Source of the DNA: Acholeplasmataceae bacterium | GTDB lineage: Bacteria; Bacillota_I; Bacilli_A; Acholeplasmatales; Acholeplasmataceae | NCBI GenBank assembly: GCA_030603805.1 | Contig: JAUVXD010000005.1 | Coordinates: 1-64,000, forward strand | DNA: 64,000 nucleotides | Reading direction: 5' to 3' | Notes under the pieces: generated by a model | Databases searched by the model: none | What the model was told of the DNA's origin: nothing | What the model saw: only the letters and a program-made list of their open reading frames with translations | Translations under genes and position numbers: made by a program | Shown here: piece by piece, positions 36,388-45,031 of the stretch | Numbering within the stretch: position 1 is the stretch's first letter | Layout: every line of letters starts with the position of its first letter

Positions 36388-37015
36388 AGAAAAGTGATGG
36401 TTTTTTATGAAGCATAGATTTTATAGGCTCAAATGACTTCCTATGAATCGGAGTGGGTCCATATGTCTCTAATGCTAAAAGATGTTCTTTGGTGCCATAG
36501 CCTTTATGATTTTTAAAGCCATATTCTGGAAATAGCTTATCCATTTCAATCATGTAGGCATCTCTTGTGGTTTTAGCAACAATAGAGGCTGCAGCGATAC
36601 TTGCGACGAGCTCATCACCTTTAATAATACTTTTTAAAGGAATATCAAGTTCCATCGGCATCGCATCAATTAAAACAAATTCAGGTTTGATTTTGAGTTG
36701 ATGAATCGCTGAATACATCGCTTCTTTGGTTGCTCGATAAATATTGATCAAATCAATTTCTTCAACGGAGGCAATCCCTATGCCAATGGCAAGTGCATGT
36801 TCTTTAATCTCTTTTAGTGCAGCATCCCTCTTTTTTTCAGTCAGTTGCTTTGAATCATTAACGATGGAAAGCTTGGCATCTTTTTTTAAGATGACCGCTG
36901 CTGCAACCACAGGACCTGCTAAAGGACCTCTGCCTGCTTCATCAACACCTGCTATAAAGTTATATCCTAAATCATAAAGTTCTTTTTCATAAAGGAACAT
37001 CTTCGAGTCGATCAA
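36386..37015 (-). CDS. rnhB: Ribonuclease HII
   Basis: RNase HII cuts at ribonucleotides embedded in DNA. The product of about 209 residues has the catalytic AGVDEAGRGPLAGP near the N-terminus, then DSKQLTEKKR and AAASIVAKTTRDAYM. The favoured start is the TTG at 37013-37015, 8 bp after GGAGG; an ATG at 36998-37000 is the alternative. It overlaps the end of rbgA, the usual rbgA-rnhB neighbour pair. Confidence 0.93.
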   Translation of the reverse strand: MIDSKMFLYEKELYDLGYNFIAGVDEAGRGPLAGPVVAAAVILKKDAKLSIVNDSKQLTEKKRDAALKEIKEHALAIGIGIASVEEIDLINIYRATKEAMYSAIHQLKIKPEFVLIDAMPMELDIPLKSIIKGDELVASIAAASIVAKTTRDAYMIEMDKLFPEYGFKNHKGYGTKEHLLALETYGPTPIHRKSFEPIKSMLHKKPSLF

Positions 37016-37847
37016 AGGATAACCCTCCAAGCTGTTTATTTCTTATATCCGTGAGGATAATGGTGTAGACTCTTTGATAATCGATTTCTCCACCTTTAAT
37101 TAAGCATCCTCTGGATTTTCCAATATGGTCTAACATGGATACATAATCTTCATCACCTTGGATACCATATCTTTCTTTTAAGCGTTCAAGATACTTTTCT
37201 TTAAGAAAGGTCAGTGCATAATGCACGATATCATCTTCTGGTAAGATTTTATCTTTAATCGCGCCAGTAATGGCAAGATGATATCCTACACGTTTATCTT
37301 CAAATTTTGGCCATAAGACACCTGGTGTATCAAGGAGTTCAAAATTATCTCCAAGTTTAATCCATTGTTGGGCTTTGGTAACACCTGGGGTGTTTCCAGT
37401 TTTGGTAGCTGAAGATTTAGAAAGTTGATTGATTAAGGTGGATTTCCCGACATTAGGAATACCTAAAATCATGGTTCGAATTGGTCTTTCTTTTAATCCC
37501 TTACTTCTTTCTCGATTTAGTTTTTCTTTTAAAACTTCTTGAGCAAGGGGATGGATTTTATTCACATTCTTACCACTTTGAGCATCAATTTTTAAAGTCG
37601 CATATCCCAATCTTTTATAATGTGATTCAAAGTGGTTCAGTATTTTTTCATCGGCTAAATCCATTTTATTAAACAAGATGATGGTGGGTTTATGTGAAAT
37701 GATTTTATTGAGTTCAGGATTCACTGATGAAAAAGGAAGTCTTGCATCAAGCAAAACGATGACAATATCCATGAGTTTGATTTTTTCTTTAATTTCTCTA
37801 AGAGATTTAAACATGTGGCCAGGAAACCACTGAATTTGCTTCATCAT
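36987..37847 (-). CDS. rbgA: Ribosome biogenesis GTPase YlqF/RbgA
   Basis: This circularly permuted GTPase is needed for late 50S assembly. Motifs occur in permuted order: NKMDLAD (G4), then GIPNVGKST (G1), then DTPGVL (G3), followed by a C-terminal RNA-binding domain. It begins MMKQIQWFPGHMFKS; the ATG at 37845-37847 follows GGAGG and overlaps the lepB TGA stop. The gene sits between lepB and rnhB as in Bacillus. Confidence 0.95.
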   Translation of the reverse strand: MMKQIQWFPGHMFKSLREIKEKIKLMDIVIVLLDARLPFSSVNPELNKIISHKPTIILFNKMDLADEKILNHFESHYKRLGYATLKIDAQSGKNVNKIHPLAQEVLKEKLNRERSKGLKERPIRTMILGIPNVGKSTLINQLSKSSATKTGNTPGVTKAQQWIKLGDNFELLDTPGVLWPKFEDKRVGYHLAITGAIKDKILPEDDIVHYALTFLKEKYLERLKERYGIQGDEDYVSMLDHIGKSRGCLIKGGEIDYQRVYTIILTDIRNKQLGGLSFDRLEDVPL

Positions 37848-38683
37848 GAGACACCTCCAAAAGGCCAAAGTTTAAAGATTGCCTTTCCGACTAAGTCTTC
37901 GCTTCGGATTGCACCAAAGCTTCTTGAATCATAGGATGCTGGATAATGCAAATATCCATTGGCATTATCGCCAAATGCGAAGAAAAGATTCTCTTTTAAA
38001 ATATGTTGTTCTAAGGATTGCTCCATAATTTCTTTTTGATTTTGATAAACGTAGTAAGGTTCTCCGGTTGCTGCAAGAACTACAATACCATTAATCCTGA
38101 TTTCATAGCGCTCTGTTTGAAAGTTATAATTGACAAATTCAACAAGATCACCTGATTTGGCATAAATTCGTTTAACAAAAAATATCTCATTTTGAACACG
38201 AAGAATATTACCAAAAGCATCTCTTTCATAAAACATGGACAGAGGAACAATTGGATAAGCGTCTTGTGTAATTTTAACAATCACAATATCGCCAACTTCA
38301 GGTTCATAATTAAAGTGATAGATTAAAATGCGATCGCCTTCTTTAAAGGTTGGCATCATCGATGAATGCTTTACATCAGAAGGGAGTACAAAAAACATGA
38401 ATATAGTGAAAATAACCATCATCGATAAAGCTAAAAATGAAAACCAATCTAGGATTTCAAATCGATATTTCAAAATGAAATGATTGGTTTTCACATCCCT
38501 TTGATGCTTGGTTTCATGGATGGATAAAATCACTGTAAAAATCGAGAGGATGGTTGTGACAACAAAGCCAATCATTCCCCATCTTAACCCTAATTTTGAA
38601 ACTTCAAATGCATAAAGGATGATGGTGGTCATCATCAACATAACGGTCAAGATTAACGATTTATAGGCTTTACTGAGTGTCAT
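37844..38683 (-). CDS. lepB: Signal peptidase I
   Basis: This membrane serine protease removes signal peptides outside the cell. The 279-residue product has three N-terminal membrane helices (about 8-27, 35-55 and 80-100), more than the single one of Bacillus SipS. The catalytic Ser108 lies in SSMMPTFKEGD and the Lys171 in FFVKRIYAKSGD; the conserved FGDNANGY follows. It heads the lepB-rbgA-rnhB operon. Its substrates likely include the 9570 product. Confidence 0.92.
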   Translation of the reverse strand: MTLSKAYKSLILTVMLMMTTIILYAFEVSKLGLRWGMIGFVVTTILSIFTVILSIHETKHQRDVKTNHFILKYRFEILDWFSFLALSMMVIFTIFMFFVLPSDVKHSSMMPTFKEGDRILIYHFNYEPEVGDIVIVKITQDAYPIVPLSMFYERDAFGNILRVQNEIFFVKRIYAKSGDLVEFVNYNFQTERYEIRINGIVVLAATGEPYYVYQNQKEIMEQSLEQHILKENLFFAFGDNANGYLHYPASYDSRSFGAIRSEDLVGKAIFKLWPFGGVS

Positions 38684-38700
38684 AATGTGTCCTTTTGGTT

Positions 38701-40797
38701 TTAGATGATGTCATTTAAAATATCTTCAAGTTCGACCATTGTGACTAAGACTTCTCTAGCTTTGGTACCTTGACTTGGTGATACGATTTCATATTGTTCT
38801 AGCATTTCAACCAGTTTTTGAGCACGGTTAAATCCAATTTCAAATTCTTTTTGAATGCTGTTAATGGATGCATTACCTGTTTGAACGACAAAGTAGGCAA
38901 CATCTTTAAATAAATCATCATTAATGATTTCTTTAGAACGTAGGGTTGCTTTAAGTGCTTCGTGTTCAAAAATATAATTAGGTTTGTATTGTTCTCTAAT
39001 GAAATCAGTGACTGCATAGATTTCATCATCGGGGATATAAGCACCTTGTAAACGATGTGTGCGATCCGCACGTTTTAAAAGCATATCGCCTTTTCCAAGA
39101 AGTGTTTCTGCGCCAGCGCCATCTAAGATGGTTGTGGAATCGACAAATGAAGAGACTTTAAATGCAATTCTTGCAGGAATATTAGATTTAATCGTCCCTT
39201 TAACAACATCGGTGGTTGGTCTTTGAGTTGCAACCAGCAAATGAATGCCGGCAGCTCTTGCTTTTTGGGTTAGTCTTTGAATAGAATCTTCTACATCATG
39301 AGGTGCAACCATCATGAGATCAGCAAGCTCATCGATGACAATCACGATATAAGGCATTTTTTCGCCTTCCACTAAACCACGCTTTAAGTTATCGTTATAT
39401 GATTTAATATCTCTTGCTCTAGAATTCGCAAATGTTTGATATCTTTTTTCCATTTCAGACACAGCCCATGTGAGTGCGGCTGCCGCCATTTTGACATCTG
39501 TGATGACTGGTGTCACTAAGTGTGGTAAATCATTATAAGGCGTAAGCTCTACCATTTTAGGATCAATTAAGATCAGTCTTAAATCCTTAGGTGTATTTTT
39601 TAAGAGTAAACTGACGAGTACGGTATTCACACACACAGATTTACCTGAGTTGGTTGCGCCAGCAATGAGTCCATGAGGCATAGATTGAATATCGACATAG
39701 ATGTTTTCACCATCGATATCAACACCTAATGCAATTTTTAAGGGATGTTCCATATCATTTAAGAACTCTTTGGTGTCAACGACGTTACCAAATGCAACGA
39801 TTTCCGGTTTAACGTTTGGTACTTCAAGTCCTACATAAGGTTTTCCTGGAATTGGTGCTTCAATACGTAGTGATTTAGAAGATAAGTTCATCATGAGGTT
39901 ATCTTGAATGTTCACCACACGTTTAACATTTACCCCAGGTTCAAGTGCGATTTCATAACGTGTGACGGTGGGTCCTTTGACTGAACCATTAACAACACCT
40001 TCAATACCAAATTGTTGGAGGGTTGCATTAATCACATCAATTTGGTTTAAAAGCCAATCAGGTTTTTCATTTAAATCACGATCTTTTTTAGAGAAGATCT
40101 TAATCGAAGGAAACTGATACACAGGCTCAAATCTTGTTAAATAAGGTTTTTCTTGGTCGATTTCATGAACTTCGACATGTCTTGTTTCTTTTTGGATAGA
40201 ACCAAAATCAGATGAGACAATCGGTTTAGTTTCTACAGGGCGCTTATAGGTTTCAACCCGTGGTTCTCTTTCAACATGTTTTTCCTGAGGTGTAGGTTCC
40301 ATGGTCGCAACTCGTCTGATTGGTGTTTCCTGCTCCAAAACATCAGGCTTCATCTTAAACGGCATCTCTGCTTCTTTTCGTTCAGGCTTAACATACCGTT
40401 TGCCAATAGGATTGATGATTTTCTTTTCTTTAGTTTCAACTGCTTCTGTTTCTTTGGTTGGCACATAACTTGATTCACCAAAATAATCCGTTCTTGTTTT
40501 ATTGGAGATGATATTGGTGAATTCATAATACTTATTGCCATGCTTACGCACGGCTTCACTTTCGGTAAGTTTAGGTTTGGTTCTAAAAGCATCAAAGCGT
40601 CTTGTCGTATCTCCGGTATCTTTAACCGTAAACGGTACAGTGACAACATCTTTAACATGGGTACCAAAAATTGGAGAAACAAATCTAGACTTCTTATACT
40701 TTTCTTTTCCTCTAATCCCTTCTAATTTGACGAACTGAAAAATAACAAAGGGTTCTTTTTCTAAATTAAGTTCAACGGATTCTTTTGGTTTTCTCAT
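38701..40797 (-). CDS. FtsK/SpoIIIE-type DNA translocase lacking the membrane domain
   Basis: The 698-residue protein has a variable charged linker (about 1-240), then the alpha/beta/gamma motor: KGPTVTRYEIALEPGVNVKRV, Walker A GATNSGKS (380-387), Walker B IVIDELADLMM, and a C-terminal winged-helix gamma domain (FVVQTGNASINSIQKEFEIGFNRAQKLVEMLE). No N-terminal membrane helices are present, unlike typical FtsK. The start is the ATG at 40795-40797 behind GAGGGGG. It starts 1 bp after the stop of a membrane-protein gene, which may supply the anchor. Confidence 0.92.
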   Translation of the reverse strand: MRKPKESVELNLEKEPFVIFQFVKLEGIRGKEKYKKSRFVSPIFGTHVKDVVTVPFTVKDTGDTTRRFDAFRTKPKLTESEAVRKHGNKYYEFTNIISNKTRTDYFGESSYVPTKETEAVETKEKKIINPIGKRYVKPERKEAEMPFKMKPDVLEQETPIRRVATMEPTPQEKHVEREPRVETYKRPVETKPIVSSDFGSIQKETRHVEVHEIDQEKPYLTRFEPVYQFPSIKIFSKKDRDLNEKPDWLLNQIDVINATLQQFGIEGVVNGSVKGPTVTRYEIALEPGVNVKRVVNIQDNLMMNLSSKSLRIEAPIPGKPYVGLEVPNVKPEIVAFGNVVDTKEFLNDMEHPLKIALGVDIDGENIYVDIQSMPHGLIAGATNSGKSVCVNTVLVSLLLKNTPKDLRLILIDPKMVELTPYNDLPHLVTPVITDVKMAAAALTWAVSEMEKRYQTFANSRARDIKSYNDNLKRGLVEGEKMPYIVIVIDELADLMMVAPHDVEDSIQRLTQKARAAGIHLLVATQRPTTDVVKGTIKSNIPARIAFKVSSFVDSTTILDGAGAETLLGKGDMLLKRADRTHRLQGAYIPDDEIYAVTDFIREQYKPNYIFEHEALKATLRSKEIINDDLFKDVAYFVVQTGNASINSIQKEFEIGFNRAQKLVEMLEQYEIVSPSQGTKAREVLVTMVELEDILNDII

Positions 40798-40798
40798 G

Positions 40799-41569
40799 TT
40801 AATCCCCCTCTGCTTCGGTGATATCTTTTTTAATATCACTATAGATTTGGTCTATACCTGTATCAATGGATTTTTCTTGATCAAAAACTTTCTTGCTATA
40901 AATCTTATAGGTTTCTTCACCTGTAATGGCAATCATCGCCATACCAATTTTAACTAAAATGATTTGAAGTGCGATATCTTGGGTAAAGCGTCTACCCCAA
41001 TAAACAGGATTGACGGCATTCATGACTGTAAATGCAGCTTTCGTCACTTTATTGTATTTGGTTGCTGTTTTGACGATTGGGTTATTTTCGATTTTATTTT
41101 TAGTTTCATTAAGTTCAACCAGTTTACTTAAAGTCATCCCTCTAAAGAGTCTTAAAATTCTACCTCTTAAAAGCTCTTCAAGACGGTCTGTGATGTAGTG
41201 ATTGAGGAGTAAGGTTTCATCTAGTGTGAGTTCAAGGTAAGGATATCTTGATTTTGGATAAAATTTCTTAGCGATATCAACCGATAATTCTCGATTAATT
41301 TGCATTAAATACTTAGGGTATCCGATTTGCGTTCTTTGTTCTTTATCCTTAAACTGAAGCTGCGCATCTTTAATGAGCATCTTAATTTCTTCTTCATCAA
41401 TATCTTCTTCATCGGCAGCTTTAAGTTTAAGACCCTTGTTCAAACTCATTAAAACTGCATAAAGATAAATCAGGAGTAGCAGTATAAAGCCAAAACTGAC
41501 GCCAATTAGAAAACTGACGAATGTTGAAAAATCAAATCTAATGGAGTTAATAAACGATAAAAAGTGCAT
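40799..41569 (-). CDS. Hypothetical membrane protein paired with the FtsK-like translocase
   Basis: No family is recognised for this 256-residue protein. It has one strong N-terminal membrane helix (about 17-42), an acidic stretch (ADEEDIDEEEIKML), and a mostly helical soluble part. A second weakly hydrophobic segment lies near residues 205-222 (IALQIILVKIGMAMIAI). The ATG follows AAGGAGG and a TATAAT at 41594-41599. It is translationally coupled to the TM-less FtsK motor gene, which suggests it tethers or regulates the motor at the membrane. This role is inference. Confidence 0.75.
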   Translation of the reverse strand: MHFLSFINSIRFDFSTFVSFLIGVSFGFILLLLIYLYAVLMSLNKGLKLKAADEEDIDEEEIKMLIKDAQLQFKDKEQRTQIGYPKYLMQINRELSVDIAKKFYPKSRYPYLELTLDETLLLNHYITDRLEELLRGRILRLFRGMTLSKLVELNETKNKIENNPIVKTATKYNKVTKAAFTVMNAVNPVYWGRRFTQDIALQIILVKIGMAMIAITGEETYKIYSKKVFDQEKSIDTGIDQIYSDIKKDITEAEGD

Positions 41570-41624
41570 GTTTTGACTGCCTCCTTATATGATATTATAT
41601 CATGTTTAATTAAGAATTAAGAGT

Positions 41625-41652
41625 GAAAAGAAAGGAACCAACAAAGGTTCCT
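41625..41652 (-). terminator. Intrinsic terminator of the pilus operon
   Basis: On the minus strand, AGGAACC/GGTTCCT (41646-41652 with 41633-41639) with a 6-nt loop is followed by TTCTTTTC. It starts at the stop codon of the last pilus gene. Confidence 0.85.
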
Positions 41653-42217
41653 AATTGACAATCACATCGTTATGAAAGGTGTAAATGCGCATCAGATAAA
41701 CATAGTCTTCATTTAAGTTTCTTGATGCTGAGATCGACTCAATATAATAGATCCGATCTTGGTCTAATAAATTGTTGATGAATAAGAAGATTTCATCCGT
41801 ACCATCAAAGGTCATATTCAAAGTGATTAAAGTATATCTTACCGTTTGAGGAAGACTTTGAGTAAAGGGTGATTGAACACCTGTATCAAATCTAATTTGG
41901 TAACCATCGACATTGGAGAGACCAGAGAGATTTTTTACATAATCAAATTCATTGGTAATTTGTGTTTGATTGAATGTGTTGGGCAAATATTGAATAATCG
42001 CTCCAATTTCATTGTGGATATTGGTTTGACCAGAAGCGAGCACTAAATTGATTTCAAACTGAAGATTTGTTTGTTCACGTCTAAGTTCTTCTAATCTTCT
42101 TTCCATCACTTGACTGATATAAAATCTAAGTCCAACTAAAATGAGTGTTAATGCTAAAATGAGATAGATAATTTTGATTTGATTGACTTTTTTGCCAAAA
42201 ACGTTGATTTTACGCAT
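41651..42217 (-). CDS. PilO-like pilus assembly protein
   Basis: The 188-residue bitopic protein has a short cytoplasmic N-terminus (KKVNQIK), one membrane helix (about 15-33), a coiled-coil segment (RRLEELRREQTNLQFEINL), and an extracytoplasmic ferredoxin-like domain. This is the architecture of PilO/GspM proteins of the inner-membrane platform. Primary sequence similarity is weak and the call rests on architecture and position: it follows the PilM-PilN fusion with an 8-bp overlap and ends the operon. Confidence 0.72.
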   Translation of the reverse strand: MRKINVFGKKVNQIKIIYLILALTLILVGLRFYISQVMERRLEELRREQTNLQFEINLVLASGQTNIHNEIGAIIQYLPNTFNQTQITNEFDYVKNLSGLSNVDGYQIRFDTGVQSPFTQSLPQTVRYTLITLNMTFDGTDEIFLFINNLLDQDRIYYIESISASRNLNEDYVYLMRIYTFHNDVIVN

Positions 42218-43673
42218 AGGTCACTTTAACCTCCCTAGCAATACCTGAGAGTGTTCGGACACTTGGACTAGATACCATCCAACGATCATTTTGAAAAGAG
42301 CCTGAGATGATGCCGTAATTCTCATAAATGTTGATGATGTACTCATCAAGAATAACTGGGATATCGGAAATGATGATCAGCGTCATGGTCTTTGTTTTTT
42401 GATCAAGCACAAAGCTTGCAATGGTCATGCCAGGTACTGCTTCATTCAAAAGATTGTTGACATAAGTATCATAAAACATCTCTTGTGTTTTTAAGAAATT
42501 ATAGGCATTGCTATACTGAATTTCTCTTTGAGTATAGATTCTAGCTGGTGGCGTTTCCCTTAAGACAATCTCAAGTTGATTTTGAAGGTTATTATTAATG
42601 CTTTGTTGAGTGTTGATATCAATTTGAAGCGTTTGAAAAGGTAGATAAACTAAAAGTGTTCCAGCAAAAATGAAAAATGAAATGGCTAAGATGACATTTA
42701 AAATTTGATTAATACCTGGTTTTCTTTCTAGATGAAAGTGAAAATCTTGATACATTTGAATTCTTGAATCTTTGACTTTACTTGAGATTAAAGCGACTTG
42801 AGTCACTTTCGGCATCGCTTTAAGTGAATCACCTTGACCTAAAATATCAACAACTTCGATCTCATAATCTGTTAGTTTGGAAAAGAGTTTCTCTTGAAGC
42901 ATTTTATACGTAATATCTTCAGAAAAATTGAAGAAGACTACATGTTTGATGAAAGCTGCACCTTTTTTCAAGTTGAAACGGTAATAATTTGAAATACGTT
43001 CAACATAATTTTCAACCATCTCAAAGTATTCCATCGCTGAATCATCAGATTCTTCTATGATAGAAAATACAGGTGTACCCTCTTCAATGATTTTAATTGA
43101 GACTTGTCTTTCATATAAAGAAACGAGCATCACAATCGGCTGTGGTGTCTTTGTTTTTAAGAGATATGCGTTATAAAATGCTAGGGATGGAATATCAAAA
43201 GTGACTTGTTTAATACCGAGACGATCAAATATATCATGATAATCGTGCAAAATATCAGAGTTTGCAACAATTAAAATGATTTTATAGATTGCTGCATCTT
43301 CATAAGTGACATGATAAACATATGATGGTGTAGCAAAAGGTGTATGGATATCGATATTGATTTTTTGAGAAATGTAATTTTCTAAGGTTGATTTTTGTAA
43401 ATCTTCTTTTTTAATAATCACTTCTCTATTGATTAAAGAATGATCGCTAATAACAAACTGAACAAACTTTGGCTTAATCTTATTGATTTTGAACATGGTC
43501 TGCATCTTTTTAAAGAGCAGTTCTGGTTCTAAAATTTTGCCATTAAGAATGGTATTTGGATCAAGGTCGATGTATCCATGTTTTTCATCTTCAGTAAAAT
43601 CAGATTTGGAAACATAAAAACCGACTCTAGAGTCTGTACAGAAAATTGAGATGGTGCGTTTTTCTTTTGCCAT
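42210..43673 (-). CDS. PilM-PilN fusion, pilus inner-membrane platform
   Basis: The 487-residue protein appears to join two pilus components. Residues 1-315 resemble PilM, an actin-like cytoplasmic protein with a DSRVGFYVSKSD start and a YVERISNYYRFN helix. A single membrane helix follows at about 325-346, then a short coiled coil and a PilN-like outer domain (about 350-487, with LLNEAVPGMTIASFVLD). In most systems PilM and PilN are separate and bind through the PilN N-terminus, so fusion is plausible. It lies between pilD and pilO. Confidence 0.75.
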   Translation of the reverse strand: MAKEKRTISIFCTDSRVGFYVSKSDFTEDEKHGYIDLDPNTILNGKILEPELLFKKMQTMFKINKIKPKFVQFVISDHSLINREVIIKKEDLQKSTLENYISQKINIDIHTPFATPSYVYHVTYEDAAIYKIILIVANSDILHDYHDIFDRLGIKQVTFDIPSLAFYNAYLLKTKTPQPIVMLVSLYERQVSIKIIEEGTPVFSIIEESDDSAMEYFEMVENYVERISNYYRFNLKKGAAFIKHVVFFNFSEDITYKMLQEKLFSKLTDYEIEVVDILGQGDSLKAMPKVTQVALISSKVKDSRIQMYQDFHFHLERKPGINQILNVILAISFFIFAGTLLVYLPFQTLQIDINTQQSINNNLQNQLEIVLRETPPARIYTQREIQYSNAYNFLKTQEMFYDTYVNNLLNEAVPGMTIASFVLDQKTKTMTLIIISDIPVILDEYIINIYENYGIISGSFQNDRWMVSSPSVRTLSGIAREVKVTYA

Positions 43674-43677
43674 AGTC

Positions 43678-44430
43678 TCACATCCTTAAAAGATTGATAT
43701 ACCAGTTAATCAAGCCATCTCCCCATAGATAAGCGATAAACGCTCCAATCATGATGAATGGTACTAATGGAATATACTGATGATCATTTCTTATGAATAT
43801 TTTACCATAAATAAAACCAAAGAGTGATGCGAAAAATAGGGAGAGTAGTGATTGTTGCCATGTCAGGAAAAACCCAACAAATAGGTATAGTTTTATGTCT
43901 CCGCCACCAAGTGCATCCTTCTTCAACATGAGTTTACCTGTTAAAGCAATGACATAGAGTAGAACAAACATAATGAGTGCAGAAGTTAGGTGGATTAAGA
44001 AACTTTGATTGAGGATTGAGATGATAATTAAAGGCACTAAACCAATCATCCAAATACGATCAATGACGATTTTTCTTTTGACATCACTCATCGTTTCGAT
44101 AAGCATAACAATCAGAAAAATAGAGACACTGAAAAATTCGTACGAAAAATCATAAATAAGGTAAATCATAAGAAACGATAAACCACCAAATAGTTCGACT
44201 AAAGGATACTTCACTGGGATTTTGTAGCCACATGATGAACATTTACCACGATTTTTGATATAGCCAATCAGTGGTAGGACATCGATGAGATTTAAAGGTT
44301 TCTGACATGATTCACATTGACTATGTCCTAGAAGTGTTTGTTTTTTAGGAATGCGTTCTAATAAAAGAAAGCCAAATGAGACAAAGAGCATTCCGATATA
44401 GGTGATTAAAAAACCATAGAAAATCTCCAT
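43678..44430 (-). CDS. pilD: Prepilin peptidase (type 4 prepilin leader peptidase)
   Basis: This membrane aspartyl protease cuts the positively charged leader of prepilins and may N-methylate them. The 250-residue polytopic product has the N-terminal zinc motif C39-x2-C42...C64-x2-C67, and the catalytic aspartates Asp116 (MSDVKRK) and Asp178 in GGGDIKL. Substrates are the three prepilins at 44506, 49202 and 49683 and perhaps the 50315 product. The ATG follows AAAAGGGG. Confidence 0.93.
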   Translation of the reverse strand: MEIFYGFLITYIGMLFVSFGFLLLERIPKKQTLLGHSQCESCQKPLNLIDVLPLIGYIKNRGKCSSCGYKIPVKYPLVELFGGLSFLMIYLIYDFSYEFFSVSIFLIVMLIETMSDVKRKIVIDRIWMIGLVPLIIISILNQSFLIHLTSALIMFVLLYVIALTGKLMLKKDALGGGDIKLYLFVGFFLTWQQSLLSLFFASLFGFIYGKIFIRNDHQYIPLVPFIMIGAFIAYLWGDGLINWYINLLRM

Positions 44431-44449
44431 GAATATTCCCCTTTTTAGA

Positions 44450-44485
44450 TAAAAAGGAGGTTTCTCGATGAGAAAAAGCCTCCTT
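44450..44485 (-). terminator. Intrinsic terminator after the major pilin gene
   Basis: On the minus strand, AAGGAGG...CTC/GAG...CCTCCTT (arms about 44470-44485 and 44454-44466) with a 3-nt loop is followed by a T-run. It separates the pilin gene from pilD and probably stops most pilin transcripts. Confidence 0.75.
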
Positions 44486-44505
44486 AATTAAATTGATTTT
44501 TAAGA

Positions 44506-44919
44506 TTATGGTTTTGGATTACCAGTAAAGTTGTTGCCTGATAATTCCATTTCAACACCATTGAGTTCTAATCCAGTAGCAGGAGCAACAATTGAAATTG
44601 TTACAGTGTTTCCACTAACAGTGATGCTGATGTGTGTTTCGTCGGCCGCAGCACCAAGAACTGCATAATCAGTAAGTGCGATAAATTCACTATCAAGTAA
44701 ATCATCTAATGTGAAAGTTGCTACACCTTCTTCAACTGAATACAATCTAGCTTGTTGAACGATGTTGCTATAAGTTTGCTTAGCAGCATTTTCTCTTTGT
44801 CTTGCAATAAGACCACCAATGGTTGGTACTGCGATTGCAGCAATGATTCCAAGAATCACAACAACTGCAAGTAATTCTACAAGGGTAACGCCTTTTTTGT
44901 TCTTTAAAGTCTGTAACAT
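44506..44919 (-). CDS. Major type IV pilin (ComGC/PilA-like prepilin)
   Basis: The 137-residue prepilin has the class III leader MLQTLKNKKG, cleavage after Gly10, then VTLVELLAVVVILGIIAAIAVP with the conserved Glu at mature position 5. The head domain is about 90 residues and has no cysteines. Its own promoter (44975-45003), 5' hairpin and terminator suggest strong independent expression, as expected for the major subunit. Confidence 0.92.
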   Translation of the reverse strand: MLQTLKNKKGVTLVELLAVVVILGIIAAIAVPTIGGLIARQRENAAKQTYSNIVQQARLYSVEEGVATFTLDDLLDSEFIALTDYAVLGAAADETHISITVSGNTVTISIVAPATGLELNGVEMELSGNNFTGNPKP

Positions 44920-44974
44920 GAGTTAATCTCCTTTTATACTTTATTTGTCTTATTTTATCATTAAATCTATCTTA

Positions 44975-45003
44975 ATGATAGTTTAAAGATGAATAATTGT
45001 CAA
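44975..45003 (-). promoter_or_regulatory. Promoter of the major pilin gene
   Basis: On the minus strand a perfect TTGACA (44998-45003), a 17-nt spacer and TATCAT (44975-44980) precede the pilin. The 5' leader holds the stem ATCATTAA/TTAATGAT (about 44957-44979), which may protect the mRNA. Confidence 0.7.
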
Positions 45004-45031
45004 TCAAATTAATGAAATCTTAATGAATGAT

